A stretch of DNA of 55,133 nucleotides, taken from assembly GCA_905480125.1 (NCBI GenBank), contig CAJQPE010000051.1, positions 1 to 55,133 of the forward strand, written 5' to 3'. The stretch's first letter is position 1. Each line of letters begins with the position of its first letter. The DNA is from an uncultured Flavobacteriales bacterium. Its GTDB lineage: Bacteria > Bacteroidota > Bacteroidia > Flavobacteriales_G > NORP312. This document shows positions 8,780 to 17,890 of the stretch, piece by piece. Made by a program: the position numbers and the translations under genes. The notes under the pieces were generated by a model. That model was not told the DNA's origin and made no database searches. It was given only the letters and a program-made list of their open reading frames with translations.

Positions 8780-11323
8780 TTATGCTACTTTATTTGTTTC
8801 TTCACCGCCTTCGGTCTTGTTGTTCATTTGGTTCAAATACTGTTCCAAACTATATTCATCAGGTATGAGTACTTGTCTAGCTTTGCTCCCTTCATGCGGT
8901 CCAACTATTCCAGCTGCTTCAAGTTGGTCAATTAATCGTCCCGCTCTATTGTAACCAAGTTTCATTTTTCTTTGTAAAAGTGATGCAGATCCTTGCTGAT
9001 GCATTACAATTACTCGCGCCGCGTCTTCAAAATTTGCATCTCTCTCGTCATCTGAAATATCTTTTGCGCCGTTACCAGCATTTTCATCAATATATTCTGG
9101 TAATTCGAAAGTGTCCGGATATCCCTGTTGATCTCCAATAAAATTTACAATTTTTTCAACTTCAGGTGTGTCAACAAATGCACATTGAATACGCACCATA
9201 TCTTGGCCTCCAGAATAGAGCATATCCCCACGTCCAATTAATTGGTCAGCACCACCTGCATCTAAAATTACTCTACTATCAATTTTAGATGACACTCTAA
9301 AGGCAACTCTTGCAGGAAAATTGGCTTTTATGATCCCCGTAATTACGTTAGCCGAAGGCCTTTGAGTAGCGACAATTAAGTGAATGCCAATTGCCCTTGC
9401 TTTTTGAGCCAAACGAGCTATAGGAGTTTCAATTTCTTTCCCAGCCTCCATTATGAAATCAGCAAATTCATCGATAACGACAATAATATAAGGTAAAAAA
9501 TCGTGCCCGTTATTTGGGTTTAATTTGCGTTTTATGAATTTGTTGTTGTATTCAATAATGTTTCTGGCATTCGCCTTTTCGCAGAGTTTTAGTCTATTTT
9601 CCATTTCAATAACCAATGAGTTAAGCGTATTGGTTACTTTTTTACTGTCGGTTAAAATTGGTTTTTCAGTATCTGGAAGTTTGGCTAAGAAGTGTTTTTC
9701 TATTTTATTATAAATTGAAAGTTCAACCATTTTAGGATCAACCATTACAAATTTTAATTGTGAAGGATGCTTTTTGTATAACAGAGAAGTAAGAATAGCA
9801 TTTAACCCTACAGATTTTCCTTGTCCTGTAGCCCCTGCCATTAGTAGATGTGGCATTTTAGCCAAATCTACTACGAAAGTTTCATTTTGAATAGTCTTCC
9901 CAAGTGCGCAAGGTAATTCCATTTTTGCGTTTTGGAATTTTTCTGACGCAATGCATGTTCTCATTGAAACGACATCAGGTGAACTATTTGGCACTTCGAT
10001 TCCAACTGTTCCTTTTCCAGGGATTGGGGCGATAATTCTAATTCCTAGAGCGGCAAGGCTTAGCGCAATGTCATCTTCTAGATTCTTAATCTTAGAAATT
10101 CTAACGCCTGGTGCCGGCACAATTTCATATAATGTGATTGTCGGACCAACGGTCGCCTTAATTTTTGAAATTTTAATATTATAATTGTTAAGCGTTTCAA
10201 CAATTCTATTCTTGTTCGCTTCGAGTTCAGCAAGCATTGCTTCTTTATCCAAAGTAGCTTGTCCATCTCCATGGTCTTCCAATAGGTCAATAATTGGATG
10301 GTTGTAATTCCCTAATTCAAGAGTAGGGTCGTATTCCCCAAATTCTTCTAAACTTTTGTTTACTTCCTTGTCTGAAAGGGTGTCATCTTTCGTAGTTGTA
10401 TCTTCAACTGCCATTGCAGGAACGTTCAATTCGGGAGCACTTTCAATAATAATTGGCTCCGGAATTGTTGTTTCCATAACAAGTTCTGCGTCTTCTGCAA
10501 TAGGCTCATTCTTTGGCTCTATACTAAGTGCAGTATCAATTTCTAATTCATCAGTAGTTTTTGCCGCAGGTTTTACTTCAATAATTGAATCATCTATATC
10601 TGAATTTAAGTTAATCACTTTTGGTTCTTCACTCATTTCTGCTGCGGAATCTTCTAAGGATAAATCTTTCTCTGCTTTAGTGACAAATATGTTTTTTAAC
10701 CAGTCAAATGAAATGTTGAAATTTAATACTGCGAATCCAATTAAAACAAAAAATAAAAGAAATCCAGTACCAACATGCCCAATTAATCCAGCCATCCATA
10801 AGTGAGTTTGATAACCGAAACTACCACCAAGATAAAAAAGGGAATCATGAAACAGATAGCCTAAGAAAGCAGAGATCCAAAGGGTATTAAATATCGTATG
10901 TTTAGTAGTGGTAGAAAATGGCAGTAAGTCGATTTTAAATAAAATTTTAAAACCTAGAAGAAACGTTAATAAAACGATGCCAAATGATGATATTCCAAAC
11001 CATTCATGCATGAATTGATGAGAAACGATAGCTCCAAATTTACCAAGCCAATTTTCTACAATGATTTCATTATTGGTAATAAGTTCCCATTTCGAACCAA
11101 AAAGTTTGTCTTGGTCAGTCTCCCATGTGAATAAGAAAGATGTAAATGAAATTAATAAGTATGCAGAAAACAAAAGAAGTGATAGTCCAGTTATTTTTTG
11201 CAGTCTTTCATCTTTGTAAAAATTTAAAAAATCAAAGTTAAGTTTAGTGAATGGATTGAATTTGATATTCTTTTTCCCTTTATTATTAGATTTCAGTTTC
11301 TCTGTCTTTAGTTGGTTTTTCAT
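8780..11323 (-). CDS. ftsK: DNA translocase FtsK/SpoIIIE family
   Basis: Septal DNA pump that helps clear and resolve chromosomes at division. With the ATG at 11323 (MKNQLKTEKL) it is 847 residues. It has about four N-terminal membrane segments within roughly 45-200, an acidic linker (about 220-350), then the RecA-like motor with Walker A GATGQGKS at about 497-504 and Walker B VVIDEFAD, and a C-terminal winged-helix gamma domain (SLLQRKMKLGYNRAG). An upstream in-frame ATG at 11368 would add 15 residues without a membrane function. The linker is shorter than in E. coli FtsK. Confidence 0.95.
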   Translation of the reverse strand: MKNQLKTEKLKSNNKGKKNIKFNPFTKLNFDFLNFYKDERLQKITGLSLLLFSAYLLISFTSFLFTWETDQDKLFGSKWELITNNEIIVENWLGKFGAIVSHQFMHEWFGISSFGIVLLTFLLGFKILFKIDLLPFSTTTKHTIFNTLWISAFLGYLFHDSLFYLGGSFGYQTHLWMAGLIGHVGTGFLLFFVLIGFAVLNFNISFDWLKNIFVTKAEKDLSLEDSAAEMSEEPKVINLNSDIDDSIIEVKPAAKTTDELEIDTALSIEPKNEPIAEDAELVMETTIPEPIIIESAPELNVPAMAVEDTTTKDDTLSDKEVNKSLEEFGEYDPTLELGNYNHPIIDLLEDHGDGQATLDKEAMLAELEANKNRIVETLNNYNIKISKIKATVGPTITLYEIVPAPGVRISKIKNLEDDIALSLAALGIRIIAPIPGKGTVGIEVPNSSPDVVSMRTCIASEKFQNAKMELPCALGKTIQNETFVVDLAKMPHLLMAGATGQGKSVGLNAILTSLLYKKHPSQLKFVMVDPKMVELSIYNKIEKHFLAKLPDTEKPILTDSKKVTNTLNSLVIEMENRLKLCEKANARNIIEYNNKFIKRKLNPNNGHDFLPYIIVVIDEFADFIMEAGKEIETPIARLAQKARAIGIHLIVATQRPSANVITGIIKANFPARVAFRVSSKIDSRVILDAGGADQLIGRGDMLYSGGQDMVRIQCAFVDTPEVEKIVNFIGDQQGYPDTFELPEYIDENAGNGAKDISDDERDANFEDAARVIVMHQQGSASLLQRKMKLGYNRAGRLIDQLEAAGIVGPHEGSKARQVLIPDEYSLEQYLNQMNNKTEGGEETNKVA

Positions 11324-11455
11324 AACATAAAAACGTGTTTTTTGCCAATTTTCGTGCAAAATACCCATAATCGATTAACATTTCTGAAGGTTGTAAGTCC
11401 ACTTATCACCAATGTTATAAACACTTAAAGAAAAAAAGCTAGGCATTTAGCAGAA

Positions 11456-12199
11456 CTAATATGACGTTTCTTTGTCTAGTTTTCCAAAAAAATACACTTG
11501 CTCCTTCGTCAACTTACCCGTTTTATTAAAATGTTTCCAAGTGTCAGTTTTTAGATAGTCCATCATCGATTTACTATAGAAAAACTGACCTTCAGTTTTG
11601 ACTGTTCCGTCTTCGTAAAACTCCTTTTTTAGATATTTGATATTTTTTTTATCCGTAAGTATAAACAATGATTTTAGCTGCCCAGTATTATAGTACCACT
11701 TTTCAGTAATGTAATAATCGCCAGACCTGTGATATTCTTCATAATACTCTAAAGATCCATTGGGATAGTAATCTTGCCATTTCCTGGAACTTTCGCCAAC
11801 ATATTTAATGTGCGACTTCAGAATGTCACCTTTGTAGTAAATTTTCATTGTACTTTTGAAGTCATCTACTGTGTTAAATATTCTTTCAACATCACCATTG
11901 GAATAAAAGTTGCTATATATTTTTAGTTTTCCATCAACATAAAACCCTTTATGCAATAGTTCTCCAGTTTCGTAATAATCTTTTTTCCAACCATTGCTAG
12001 CTCTCCCGTTTTCAAACCTAATAGAATCTCCACCTAATCTATGATTGAGAGCTTCAAACAATGTAATTCCGTATAAAGAATCTATCGCGTAAGACACTTT
12101 ATATGTAAGTGTTGGGGTAATCTTTTTTTCTAAATTTTGATTTTGTGAACTACAGAAATAGGAGGAGAAAGTAAACAGTATTAAAAAATGTTTGTTCAC
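11456..12199 (-). CDS. MORN/YwqK-like repeat protein (downstream paralogue)
   Basis: A 247-residue exported protein with repeated YYxNGxLxxxxxY units of the MORN-variant type seen in proteins annotated as YwqK family. The N-terminus is a signal sequence (LILFTFSSYFCSSQ). The start is GTG at 12199: its G is shared with the TAG stop of the upstream paralogue, giving a one-base overlap and probable translational coupling. Despite database naming of YwqK as an antitoxin, no toxin partner is visible. The repeats may bind lipid or protein; function is unknown. Confidence 0.7.
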   Translation of the reverse strand: MNKHFLILFTFSSYFCSSQNQNLEKKITPTLTYKVSYAIDSLYGITLFEALNHRLGGDSIRFENGRASNGWKKDYYETGELLHKGFYVDGKLKIYSNFYSNGDVERIFNTVDDFKSTMKIYYKGDILKSHIKYVGESSRKWQDYYPNGSLEYYEEYHRSGDYYITEKWYYNTGQLKSLFILTDKKNIKYLKKEFYEDGTVKTEGQFFYSKSMMDYLKTDTWKHFNKTGKLTKEQVYFFGKLDKETSY

Positions 12200-12936
12200 T
12201 AATCAAGAAGAATATCATGCTCGTAAACTTCAGTTTTTACAAGTTTACCTTGTTCGTCATAATATTCCCATTTTCCATGCTTCGTGTGCGAATGAAGCTT
12301 TTGTTCATAAATTAAGTGTCCTTTAATTTTTGAAGTGCCATCGGCATGATAATCGTTTTGTTGGAAAGTCAAATCTTTTTTATTTTCTATAACTATTTCG
12401 CCTAAAAGCTGCCCATTTTCTGCCCAATGTTTTTTTGCATTTGGATATTCCATGTCGCTCGACATTTCCATTAAATAGCTTTGTTGGCCATTAGGGTAGA
12501 AGTCTTCCCAGTAATAAAAGGCAATGTTATCGAATTTATGTATGGATTTTACTGTTCCGCTAGAATAGAAAAGAGTCATTATACTTTTAAAATCATCAAT
12601 AATTTTAAACGTTCTTTCAACCTTTCCATTCGGGTAGTAATTGGTATAGTTGTTCAATTGACCATCAACATAGAATCCCTGATGAATAACATTTCCGTCA
12701 TCGTAAAAATCTTTAATGAGCCCATTACATGCATAGCCCTTGCAATTTCTAACAGAATCCGAACTCAATCTAAAGTTTAATCGTTCATAAATGTCAATAC
12801 CATGAACAGAATCAATTACATCAATTGCCTTATATTTCGTGGAATGAGTAAGCTGACTCTCAAAGTCATTTTGGCCAAAACTTGAGTAACACAAAAGGAC
12901 AATTACAAATACCATAAAACAATAGTTTATTCTCAT
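12199..12936 (-). CDS. MORN/YwqK-like repeat protein (upstream paralogue)
   Basis: A 245-residue exported protein similar along its length to its downstream neighbour: both contain GLIKDFYDDGNVIHQGFYV-like or GWKKDYYETGELLHKGFYV-like blocks, YYPNG or FYSNG repeats followed by VERxF, and a final GKWEYYDEQGKL or DTWKHFNKTGKL unit. The ATG at 12936 gives a clean signal peptide (VFVIVLLCYSSFGQ); a TTG at 12975 would add 13 residues and is not preferred. It starts 55 bases after the dihydroorotase-like gene. The pair arose by tandem duplication and has since diverged. Confidence 0.7.
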   Translation of the reverse strand: MRINYCFMVFVIVLLCYSSFGQNDFESQLTHSTKYKAIDVIDSVHGIDIYERLNFRLSSDSVRNCKGYACNGLIKDFYDDGNVIHQGFYVDGQLNNYTNYYPNGKVERTFKIIDDFKSIMTLFYSSGTVKSIHKFDNIAFYYWEDFYPNGQQSYLMEMSSDMEYPNAKKHWAENGQLLGEIVIENKKDLTFQQNDYHADGTSKIKGHLIYEQKLHSHTKHGKWEYYDEQGKLVKTEVYEHDILLD

Positions 12937-12991
12937 AGTTGAGGTAAAAGTATTTTTTTTAGTGTTAAAAGGCAAATCGTACTAGCTTATT

Positions 12992-14260
12992 CTAGCAAAA
13001 ATTAAGTTTTTTGCGAGAATAGGTTGCTATAGCTCTGCCTTTAAGGTTAGAACCTATAAATGGAGAGTTTTTAGATTTCGATGAAATGTCGGATTCAGTA
13101 AAAACCCATTCTTCTCTTGGATTGAACATTGTGACATTAGCAGCATTGCCTACTTCTATTGTTGGTGACTCAAGCCCCATAATAGTCCTTGGAGCGATCG
13201 AAATGGTATTGATTATTTTTTCTAAATCTACATGCTTTGACAATGAACTGTTTAGAACACCAAAAGCAGATTCTAAACCGATAATTCCAAATTTAGCAAG
13301 GTCGAATTCTTTCTTTTTAGATTCAAGATCTTCAGGGGTATGGTCGGAAACAATCACATCTACTGTCCCATCATTTATTCCTTTAATTAATGCTTTAATA
13401 TCGTTTTTCGAACGCAGTGGTGGCATTGTTTTGTATCGAGTATCAAACGTTGCAATATTAGAGTCATCAAGCAAGAGGTGGTGAGCTGTCGTGTCGCACG
13501 TCACTTTAATTCCTTTCGCTTTGGCATTACGAATTAAGTCAACACTTTTAGCAGTAGAAATACAAGTGAGATGTATTTTAGAATCACAATATTCTGCAAG
13601 GAATAAATCACGTGCAACCATTAATTCTTCTGCAAGCGAAGGAAGTCCTAATAAGCCGCTAGCAGTGCTCGTGGGGCCTTCATTAACTTGTCCTTTCCCT
13701 GCTATTGATTTGTCATTAGGAAAGTGAATTATTAGCCCATCGAATGATTTTGCATAAAGTAATGCGGTTTTGAGTAATTCCGCATTTTGAATGCTTCTTT
13801 TATCATCTGAAAAAGCCGCAGCTCCAGCCTTTTTCATATCCAACATTTCAGCTATACAATCCCCGTTCATTTGTTGCGAAGTCGCTCCTATAGGAAGTAA
13901 ATTAACTGAACTTTCTTTTGCAGCATTAAGCATGTATTCAATTCCTGATTTCGAGTCAGTAACTGGGTATGTAGATGGCATTAGAGCAACCTCTGTAAAG
14001 CCCCCTTTCTGAGCAGCAATTAAGCCACTTTTAATATCTTCTTTATGTTCATAACCTGGGTCGCAAAAGTTGGTATTCATGTCTATCCAGCCCTGGGAAA
14101 CATGGAGGTTGCTGGCGGTAATGGTTTTGTGCTTGGAAACGATGGTTTTATTTACTTCAACTATTTTACCATTTTCAATAAGAATATCAACAGTTTTTCC
14201 ATTATATGCGGACTTAGAATCGATAACCACCGCTTTTTTTATCAGTAGATTTTTTGTCAT
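12992..14260 (-). CDS. Dihydroorotase-like amidohydrolase lacking metal ligands
   Basis: A 422-residue member of the dihydroorotase (amidohydrolase) superfamily. The start is fixed at 14260 by an ATGA overlap with the stop of the upstream BatA-like gene; a TTG at 14269 is discarded. The canonical HxHxRDPG motif reads NTNFCDPG at 62-69, so both metal-binding histidines and the substrate Arg are replaced. The later HxCHxST-type motif reads HLTCISTA, also without its second His. The AHHLLLDD and SDHTPED segments remain. From these replacements I infer a non-catalytic PyrC paralogue, of a type that occurs in Bacteroidota; a catalytic PyrC should lie elsewhere. Confidence 0.8.
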   Translation of the reverse strand: MTKNLLIKKAVVIDSKSAYNGKTVDILIENGKIVEVNKTIVSKHKTITASNLHVSQGWIDMNTNFCDPGYEHKEDIKSGLIAAQKGGFTEVALMPSTYPVTDSKSGIEYMLNAAKESSVNLLPIGATSQQMNGDCIAEMLDMKKAGAAAFSDDKRSIQNAELLKTALLYAKSFDGLIIHFPNDKSIAGKGQVNEGPTSTASGLLGLPSLAEELMVARDLFLAEYCDSKIHLTCISTAKSVDLIRNAKAKGIKVTCDTTAHHLLLDDSNIATFDTRYKTMPPLRSKNDIKALIKGINDGTVDVIVSDHTPEDLESKKKEFDLAKFGIIGLESAFGVLNSSLSKHVDLEKIINTISIAPRTIMGLESPTIEVGNAANVTMFNPREEWVFTESDISSKSKNSPFIGSNLKGRAIATYSRKKLNFC

Positions 14261-16296
14261 GCGTTCCAAAATTTAATGAGTAAGATTTCAATGCCAAAGA
14301 AGAGAATTACAAGTATTATACAAGCTTTCCAATAAGAAACACCTGCGTTAAGTTCTTTAAGAGATGATGTAATCTGATTACCTGCGGACTTAATTATATT
14401 AATACCCTGTAAACCCAATCCTTGAAGAAGTGAGGAAAGTTCCTCAGCTGTATATACTGAAATTTTTGATTCAGATTTATTATAATTGAAACCAAGACCA
14501 TTAATAGCTTTCTCATTCATTAGAATTTCGTAGTTTGCTGCTTCTGAAAGTTGATTATGAACGAACACTTCGGTCTGAAATCCTGTTTTTCTTGTTTCGG
14601 GAATAATGTCTAGTTTGTTTGAAGACTTTATGTGTATGACCTCTGAAGAAATTTGAATTGAGCTCGGCAAGTAAAAAGATTTATCATTGCCAATAGTATA
14701 GTATAGTTTCTCTCTGCCAGAACTCAGTAGAACCATTTTGTATATTGTAGGTAGGAATATGGCATGCTTAGCAAAATTGGTGTAAGATTCGTTAATCGGA
14801 CAACTCAATGTATAGATGGCTCCGGAGTTTCTTTTGTATTTGTTTAAAAAACCGTCTCCATTTTTCAATGCCAGAATCTCTATGACTGAATTGGCTGCTT
14901 TTGTATTAATTGTAAAGTGAGAATTTATGATAGGTAGGTTGATATTTTGAGGGATTTTTTCAAATACATTTGCATAAAAATCGTCTTCAAGATTTATTGT
15001 GGATACTTTTGTAGAGGTAGTATCAGTTTTTGAATAAGCATCAATTTGAAGCTGAAGTGCTAGCTCTTGGTATGATTCTGTGTCTAATTCCTTATGAGGA
15101 ATAATAAAAATGGATTTGCCGTTGAGAGAAAATTTACCAAGCTCACTAACCAAGCCAGTTGAATATTCTTTAAGAGATTCGAGTATTACAATATTTTGTC
15201 TTGAAAGTAGAGAATAGTCTAAGTTGTTCAAACGTGAACAAGTCAGCTTAAATAAAGGATCGTTTTCTAAAACAGACTTTATTGCATGGTTGGTGTCGGA
15301 TTCAAATATGTACATAACGGGAATCGAGTCGGCAACTCTGTAACTAAAGAATAACTTGTCATCATAAGTAATCGGATAGTCTTGGATTTCGACATTACAC
15401 TTCATTATTCCTGCAGAGGTGTTCGTAAAAGTCAAGACGCTGTCTATGTATTCATTGCCCCCAATAGAAAAAGAGCTTAACGCTTTTTGTTCATTGTTGA
15501 TAATGAGTTTTAAAGGAACATCAAGTTGCTCTTTTTCCGAAGTATTTACAATTTTAACGTGAAGTTTTTCTGTTTGATTACTCATATGCACAGGGCTTTC
15601 GAACCAAATAGAATCGATATAGATGTTGTTCTTTGAATTCGATAAAATTGGAACAAAATTAGTGGTAATACCAGTTTCTGTTTGAAGCTGTCCAAGGTCT
15701 GTTGTTGATTTTTGAAAATCGGACAAGAAATAAATTACTTTATTAAAATTTTCCTTTTCCGCTAAGTCTGTAGATTGTCTTTTTATTATTTCGGAAACCT
15801 TTCGGGAGATTGGAGAACTCTCAACATCAACAACAATTTCTAGAAATTCTTCACGATTAAAAAAGTGTCGGTGTTTTCCTTCAAAATCATTAGTTACTAT
15901 TTGAAACTTGTCTGTGCTGCTATAACTCGCAGCAATGTCGTTGGCATATTTTTTCGCGACTTCGAGCAGGCGCCCTGTTTCGCCTTCAGCATCCATACTA
16001 AATGAATTATCGATAAATATGCTGACGGCATTTTTGTTATAAGTTTCTGATTTCTCGGCAGGTAAATAGGGCTGAGCAAAAGCTAAGACTAAAAATGCTA
16101 TTGCCAGAATTCTTGATAGGAGAATAAGTAAATGTTTAATTTTAGACTTAGACTGTGTTTCTTCTTTAACTTCCTTTAAAAATTGGACGTTTGTAAATGC
16201 TATTCGCTTAAACTTTCTAAAATTAAATAAGTGAATGATAATTGGAATCGCTATAGCGAGAAGCCCGTATAAAAACGAAGGGTTAACAAATTCCAT
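14257..16296 (-). CDS. BatA-like inner-membrane protein with a von Willebrand factor A domain
   Basis: A 679-residue membrane protein. It has two N-terminal hydrophobic segments (about 8-24 and 57-75) with the intervening LFNFRKFKRIAFTNVQFL sequence typical of BatA N-terminal domains. A VWA domain follows with the MIDAS-like DNSFS at 96-100, then a long periplasmic region and a C-terminal transmembrane helix (about 655-675). The family accompanies aerotolerance (Bat) systems but the exact role is unknown. Its stop overlaps the start of the dihydroorotase-like gene by four bases, so the two are translated together. Confidence 0.8.
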   Translation of the reverse strand: MEFVNPSFLYGLLAIAIPIIIHLFNFRKFKRIAFTNVQFLKEVKEETQSKSKIKHLLILLSRILAIAFLVLAFAQPYLPAEKSETYNKNAVSIFIDNSFSMDAEGETGRLLEVAKKYANDIAASYSSTDKFQIVTNDFEGKHRHFFNREEFLEIVVDVESSPISRKVSEIIKRQSTDLAEKENFNKVIYFLSDFQKSTTDLGQLQTETGITTNFVPILSNSKNNIYIDSIWFESPVHMSNQTEKLHVKIVNTSEKEQLDVPLKLIINNEQKALSSFSIGGNEYIDSVLTFTNTSAGIMKCNVEIQDYPITYDDKLFFSYRVADSIPVMYIFESDTNHAIKSVLENDPLFKLTCSRLNNLDYSLLSRQNIVILESLKEYSTGLVSELGKFSLNGKSIFIIPHKELDTESYQELALQLQIDAYSKTDTTSTKVSTINLEDDFYANVFEKIPQNINLPIINSHFTINTKAANSVIEILALKNGDGFLNKYKRNSGAIYTLSCPINESYTNFAKHAIFLPTIYKMVLLSSGREKLYYTIGNDKSFYLPSSIQISSEVIHIKSSNKLDIIPETRKTGFQTEVFVHNQLSEAANYEILMNEKAINGLGFNYNKSESKISVYTAEELSSLLQGLGLQGINIIKSAGNQITSSLKELNAGVSYWKACIILVILFFGIEILLIKFWNA

Positions 16297-16339
16297 TAAA
16301 TGGCAAAAGTAATAATTGAAGATTTATTATACGAATAGA

Positions 16340-17116
16340 TTAAAACTTTTCGAACACTCCTAATCCGAATAATGCGAAATCATATTTAATAGGGTCAATT
16401 GGGTCTAATTTTTTTAGGCTATTTGTAAGCTCTATTGCGGCTTTCCAGTCGTTTTGTTTCCGTTTGAATAAACCAAGTTTTCGCCCCACATTACCTGTAT
16501 GAACATCGAGTGGGCAAACTAATTGACTTGGTTTTATTTTGTTCCAAATTCCAAAGTCAACACCTTGTAAGTCGTGTCTGCAGAACCATCTTAACATCAT
16601 ATTTAAGCGTTTTGAGGCCGAGTTTTTAATAGGATTACTGATGTGTTTTTCAGTTCTAGTCAGGTGAGGAAAGTTGAAAAATGAGTTCCTGAAGCTTGAA
16701 ATAAAAGAACTAGTGTCTGTTTCTTTTAACCCTTCTTCTGCAGAAAAGACTTCCTCTAGAGAATTATGCTGCTTGTAAATTTGTTGCAAAGCGTATATAA
16801 AGAACTGACAATCATCCCCATTAAACGTTCTGTGAACAAATTTTTGGAAAACTGTTAAATCAGAATCTGAGGCATTTGTAATGTAATCGTGAGGACTATT
16901 ATCCATCCAATCTACTAGCTTTTGAGCATTTTTTATTATTGATTTTCTGTTACCCCAACTAATAGTGGCCGATAGAAAACCTGAAATCTCAATATCTTGT
17001 TTTTTTGAAAACTGATGTGGAATTGAAATAGGGTCTGAATGAATAAATTTCGACTTATTGTATAGAACCGATTTCTCATCAAGGAATTCTTTAAGCTCAG
17101 AGAGAGGAATGTTCAT
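16340..17116 (-). CDS. TIGR02757 family protein
   Basis: A 258-residue protein matching the TIGR02757 family common in Bacteroidota and some other phyla. Recognisable segments are the N-terminal SxPxQFSKKQDIEISGF-like region, SATISWGNRKSI, the MLRWFCRHD block, and the terminal CPLDVHTGNVGRKLGL motif with DPIDPIKYDFALFGLG. The fold may be related to HhH-GPD-type DNA glycosylases, but no activity is established. It begins 4 bases after the lolD stop and lies 43 bases before the BatA-like gene, in one strand run. Confidence 0.8.
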   Translation of the reverse strand: MNIPLSELKEFLDEKSVLYNKSKFIHSDPISIPHQFSKKQDIEISGFLSATISWGNRKSIIKNAQKLVDWMDNSPHDYITNASDSDLTVFQKFVHRTFNGDDCQFFIYALQQIYKQHNSLEEVFSAEEGLKETDTSSFISSFRNSFFNFPHLTRTEKHISNPIKNSASKRLNMMLRWFCRHDLQGVDFGIWNKIKPSQLVCPLDVHTGNVGRKLGLFKRKQNDWKAAIELTNSLKKLDPIDPIKYDFALFGLGVFEKF

Positions 17117-17120
17117 AAAG

Positions 17121-17774
17121 CTAACTCACGATTATACCATCAGAAATAGTTAATTTTCTGTCAGCCATATTTGCTAATTCTTCATTATGCGTAACGATTA
17201 CGAATGTTTGTTTAAATTGATCTCTCAACTTAAAGAATAATTCGTGTAGTTCTTTCGCGTTGGTTGAATCTAAATTCCCTGAGGGTTCGTCTGCAAAAAC
17301 TACTGCAGGTCTGTTTATTAAAGCCCGCGCAACGGCAACTCGTTGCTGCTCTCCACCTGATAGTTCTCCGGGTTTGTGGTTAGCTCTATCCGGTAAACCT
17401 AAAAATTCTAGCAATTTCAATCCTTCTTTTTCTGCTTCAGCTTTTGATTTTTTTGCAATGTAAGCTGGGATACAAATGTTTTCTAAAGCAGTAAATTCAG
17501 GCAGTAGTTGATGGAACTGAAATACAAAACCTACATTTTCATTTCTAAATTTAGCCATCCCTTTGTCATTAAGTTTTTCAACGGAAGTGCCTTTAATAAT
17601 AAGCTCGCCTTTATTAGCTTTGTCAAGGGTCCCAATAATTTGAAGGAGGGTAGTTTTGCCAGCACCAGAGGCGCCAACAATTGATACAATTTCTCCTTTC
17701 GTAATCCCTAGATTAACTCCTTTTAATACCGCTAAATTGTCGTAAGACTTAAATATGTTTTTCGCTACTATCAT
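17121..17774 (-). CDS. lolD: Lipoprotein-releasing ABC transporter ATPase LolD
   Basis: ATPase of the LolCDE-type complex that extracts lipoproteins from the inner membrane. The 217 residues show Walker [10 protein letters not shown], the Q-loop FQFHQLLPE, signature [15 protein letters not shown] and Walker [14 protein letters not shown], as in the LolD/MacB-type family. The start is the ATG at 17774 ([11 protein letters not shown]); the longer frame begins with a TTG. The permease gene lolC/E is not adjacent. It is divergent from sucC. Assignment to LolD rather than another MacB-like ATPase is supported by the LolA-like gene in the same run. Confidence 0.87.
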   Translation of the reverse strand: MIVAKNIFKSYDNLAVLKGVNLGITKGEIVSIVGASGAGKTTLLQIIGTLDKANKGELIIKGTSVEKLNDKGMAKFRNENVGFVFQFHQLLPEFTALENICIPAYIAKKSKAEAEKEGLKLLEFLGLPDRANHKPGELSGGEQQRVAVARALINRPAVVFADEPSGNLDSTNAKELHELFFKLRDQFKQTFVIVTHNEELANMADRKLTISDGIIVS

Positions 17775-17825
17775 GATGGATTCTTGAAGCAAATTAAATC
17801 AATTAAACATAACAGAGAAAATGCC

Positions 17826-17855
17826 TTGCAAAAAACACGAAAAAAGTTATTTTTG
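17826..17855 (+). promoter_or_regulatory. Promoter of sucC (TTG-N19-TATTTTTG)
   Basis: TTG at 17826-17828 and TATTTTTG at 17848-17855, spaced 19 bases, match the Bacteroidota consensus closely. The start codon is 35 bases after the box, giving a short leader of about 25-30 bases. Confidence 0.75.
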
Positions 17856-17890
17856 GTGTCATTAACAATCACCACAAATAAAGGTAAAAA

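Noticed and set aside
10356-10805. 149-codon Ser-rich frame on the plus strand inside ftsK
   Set aside because: It is antisense to the acidic linker of FtsK; its Ser/Ile/Thr-rich composition is what the complement of Glu/Asp/Asn codons yields, and it has no domain or start signal.
11456-12936. Reading the YwqK-like pair as a toxin-antitoxin module
   Set aside because: Family naming alone suggests an antitoxin; both proteins are exported repeat proteins of similar size, which does not fit a toxin and antitoxin pair.
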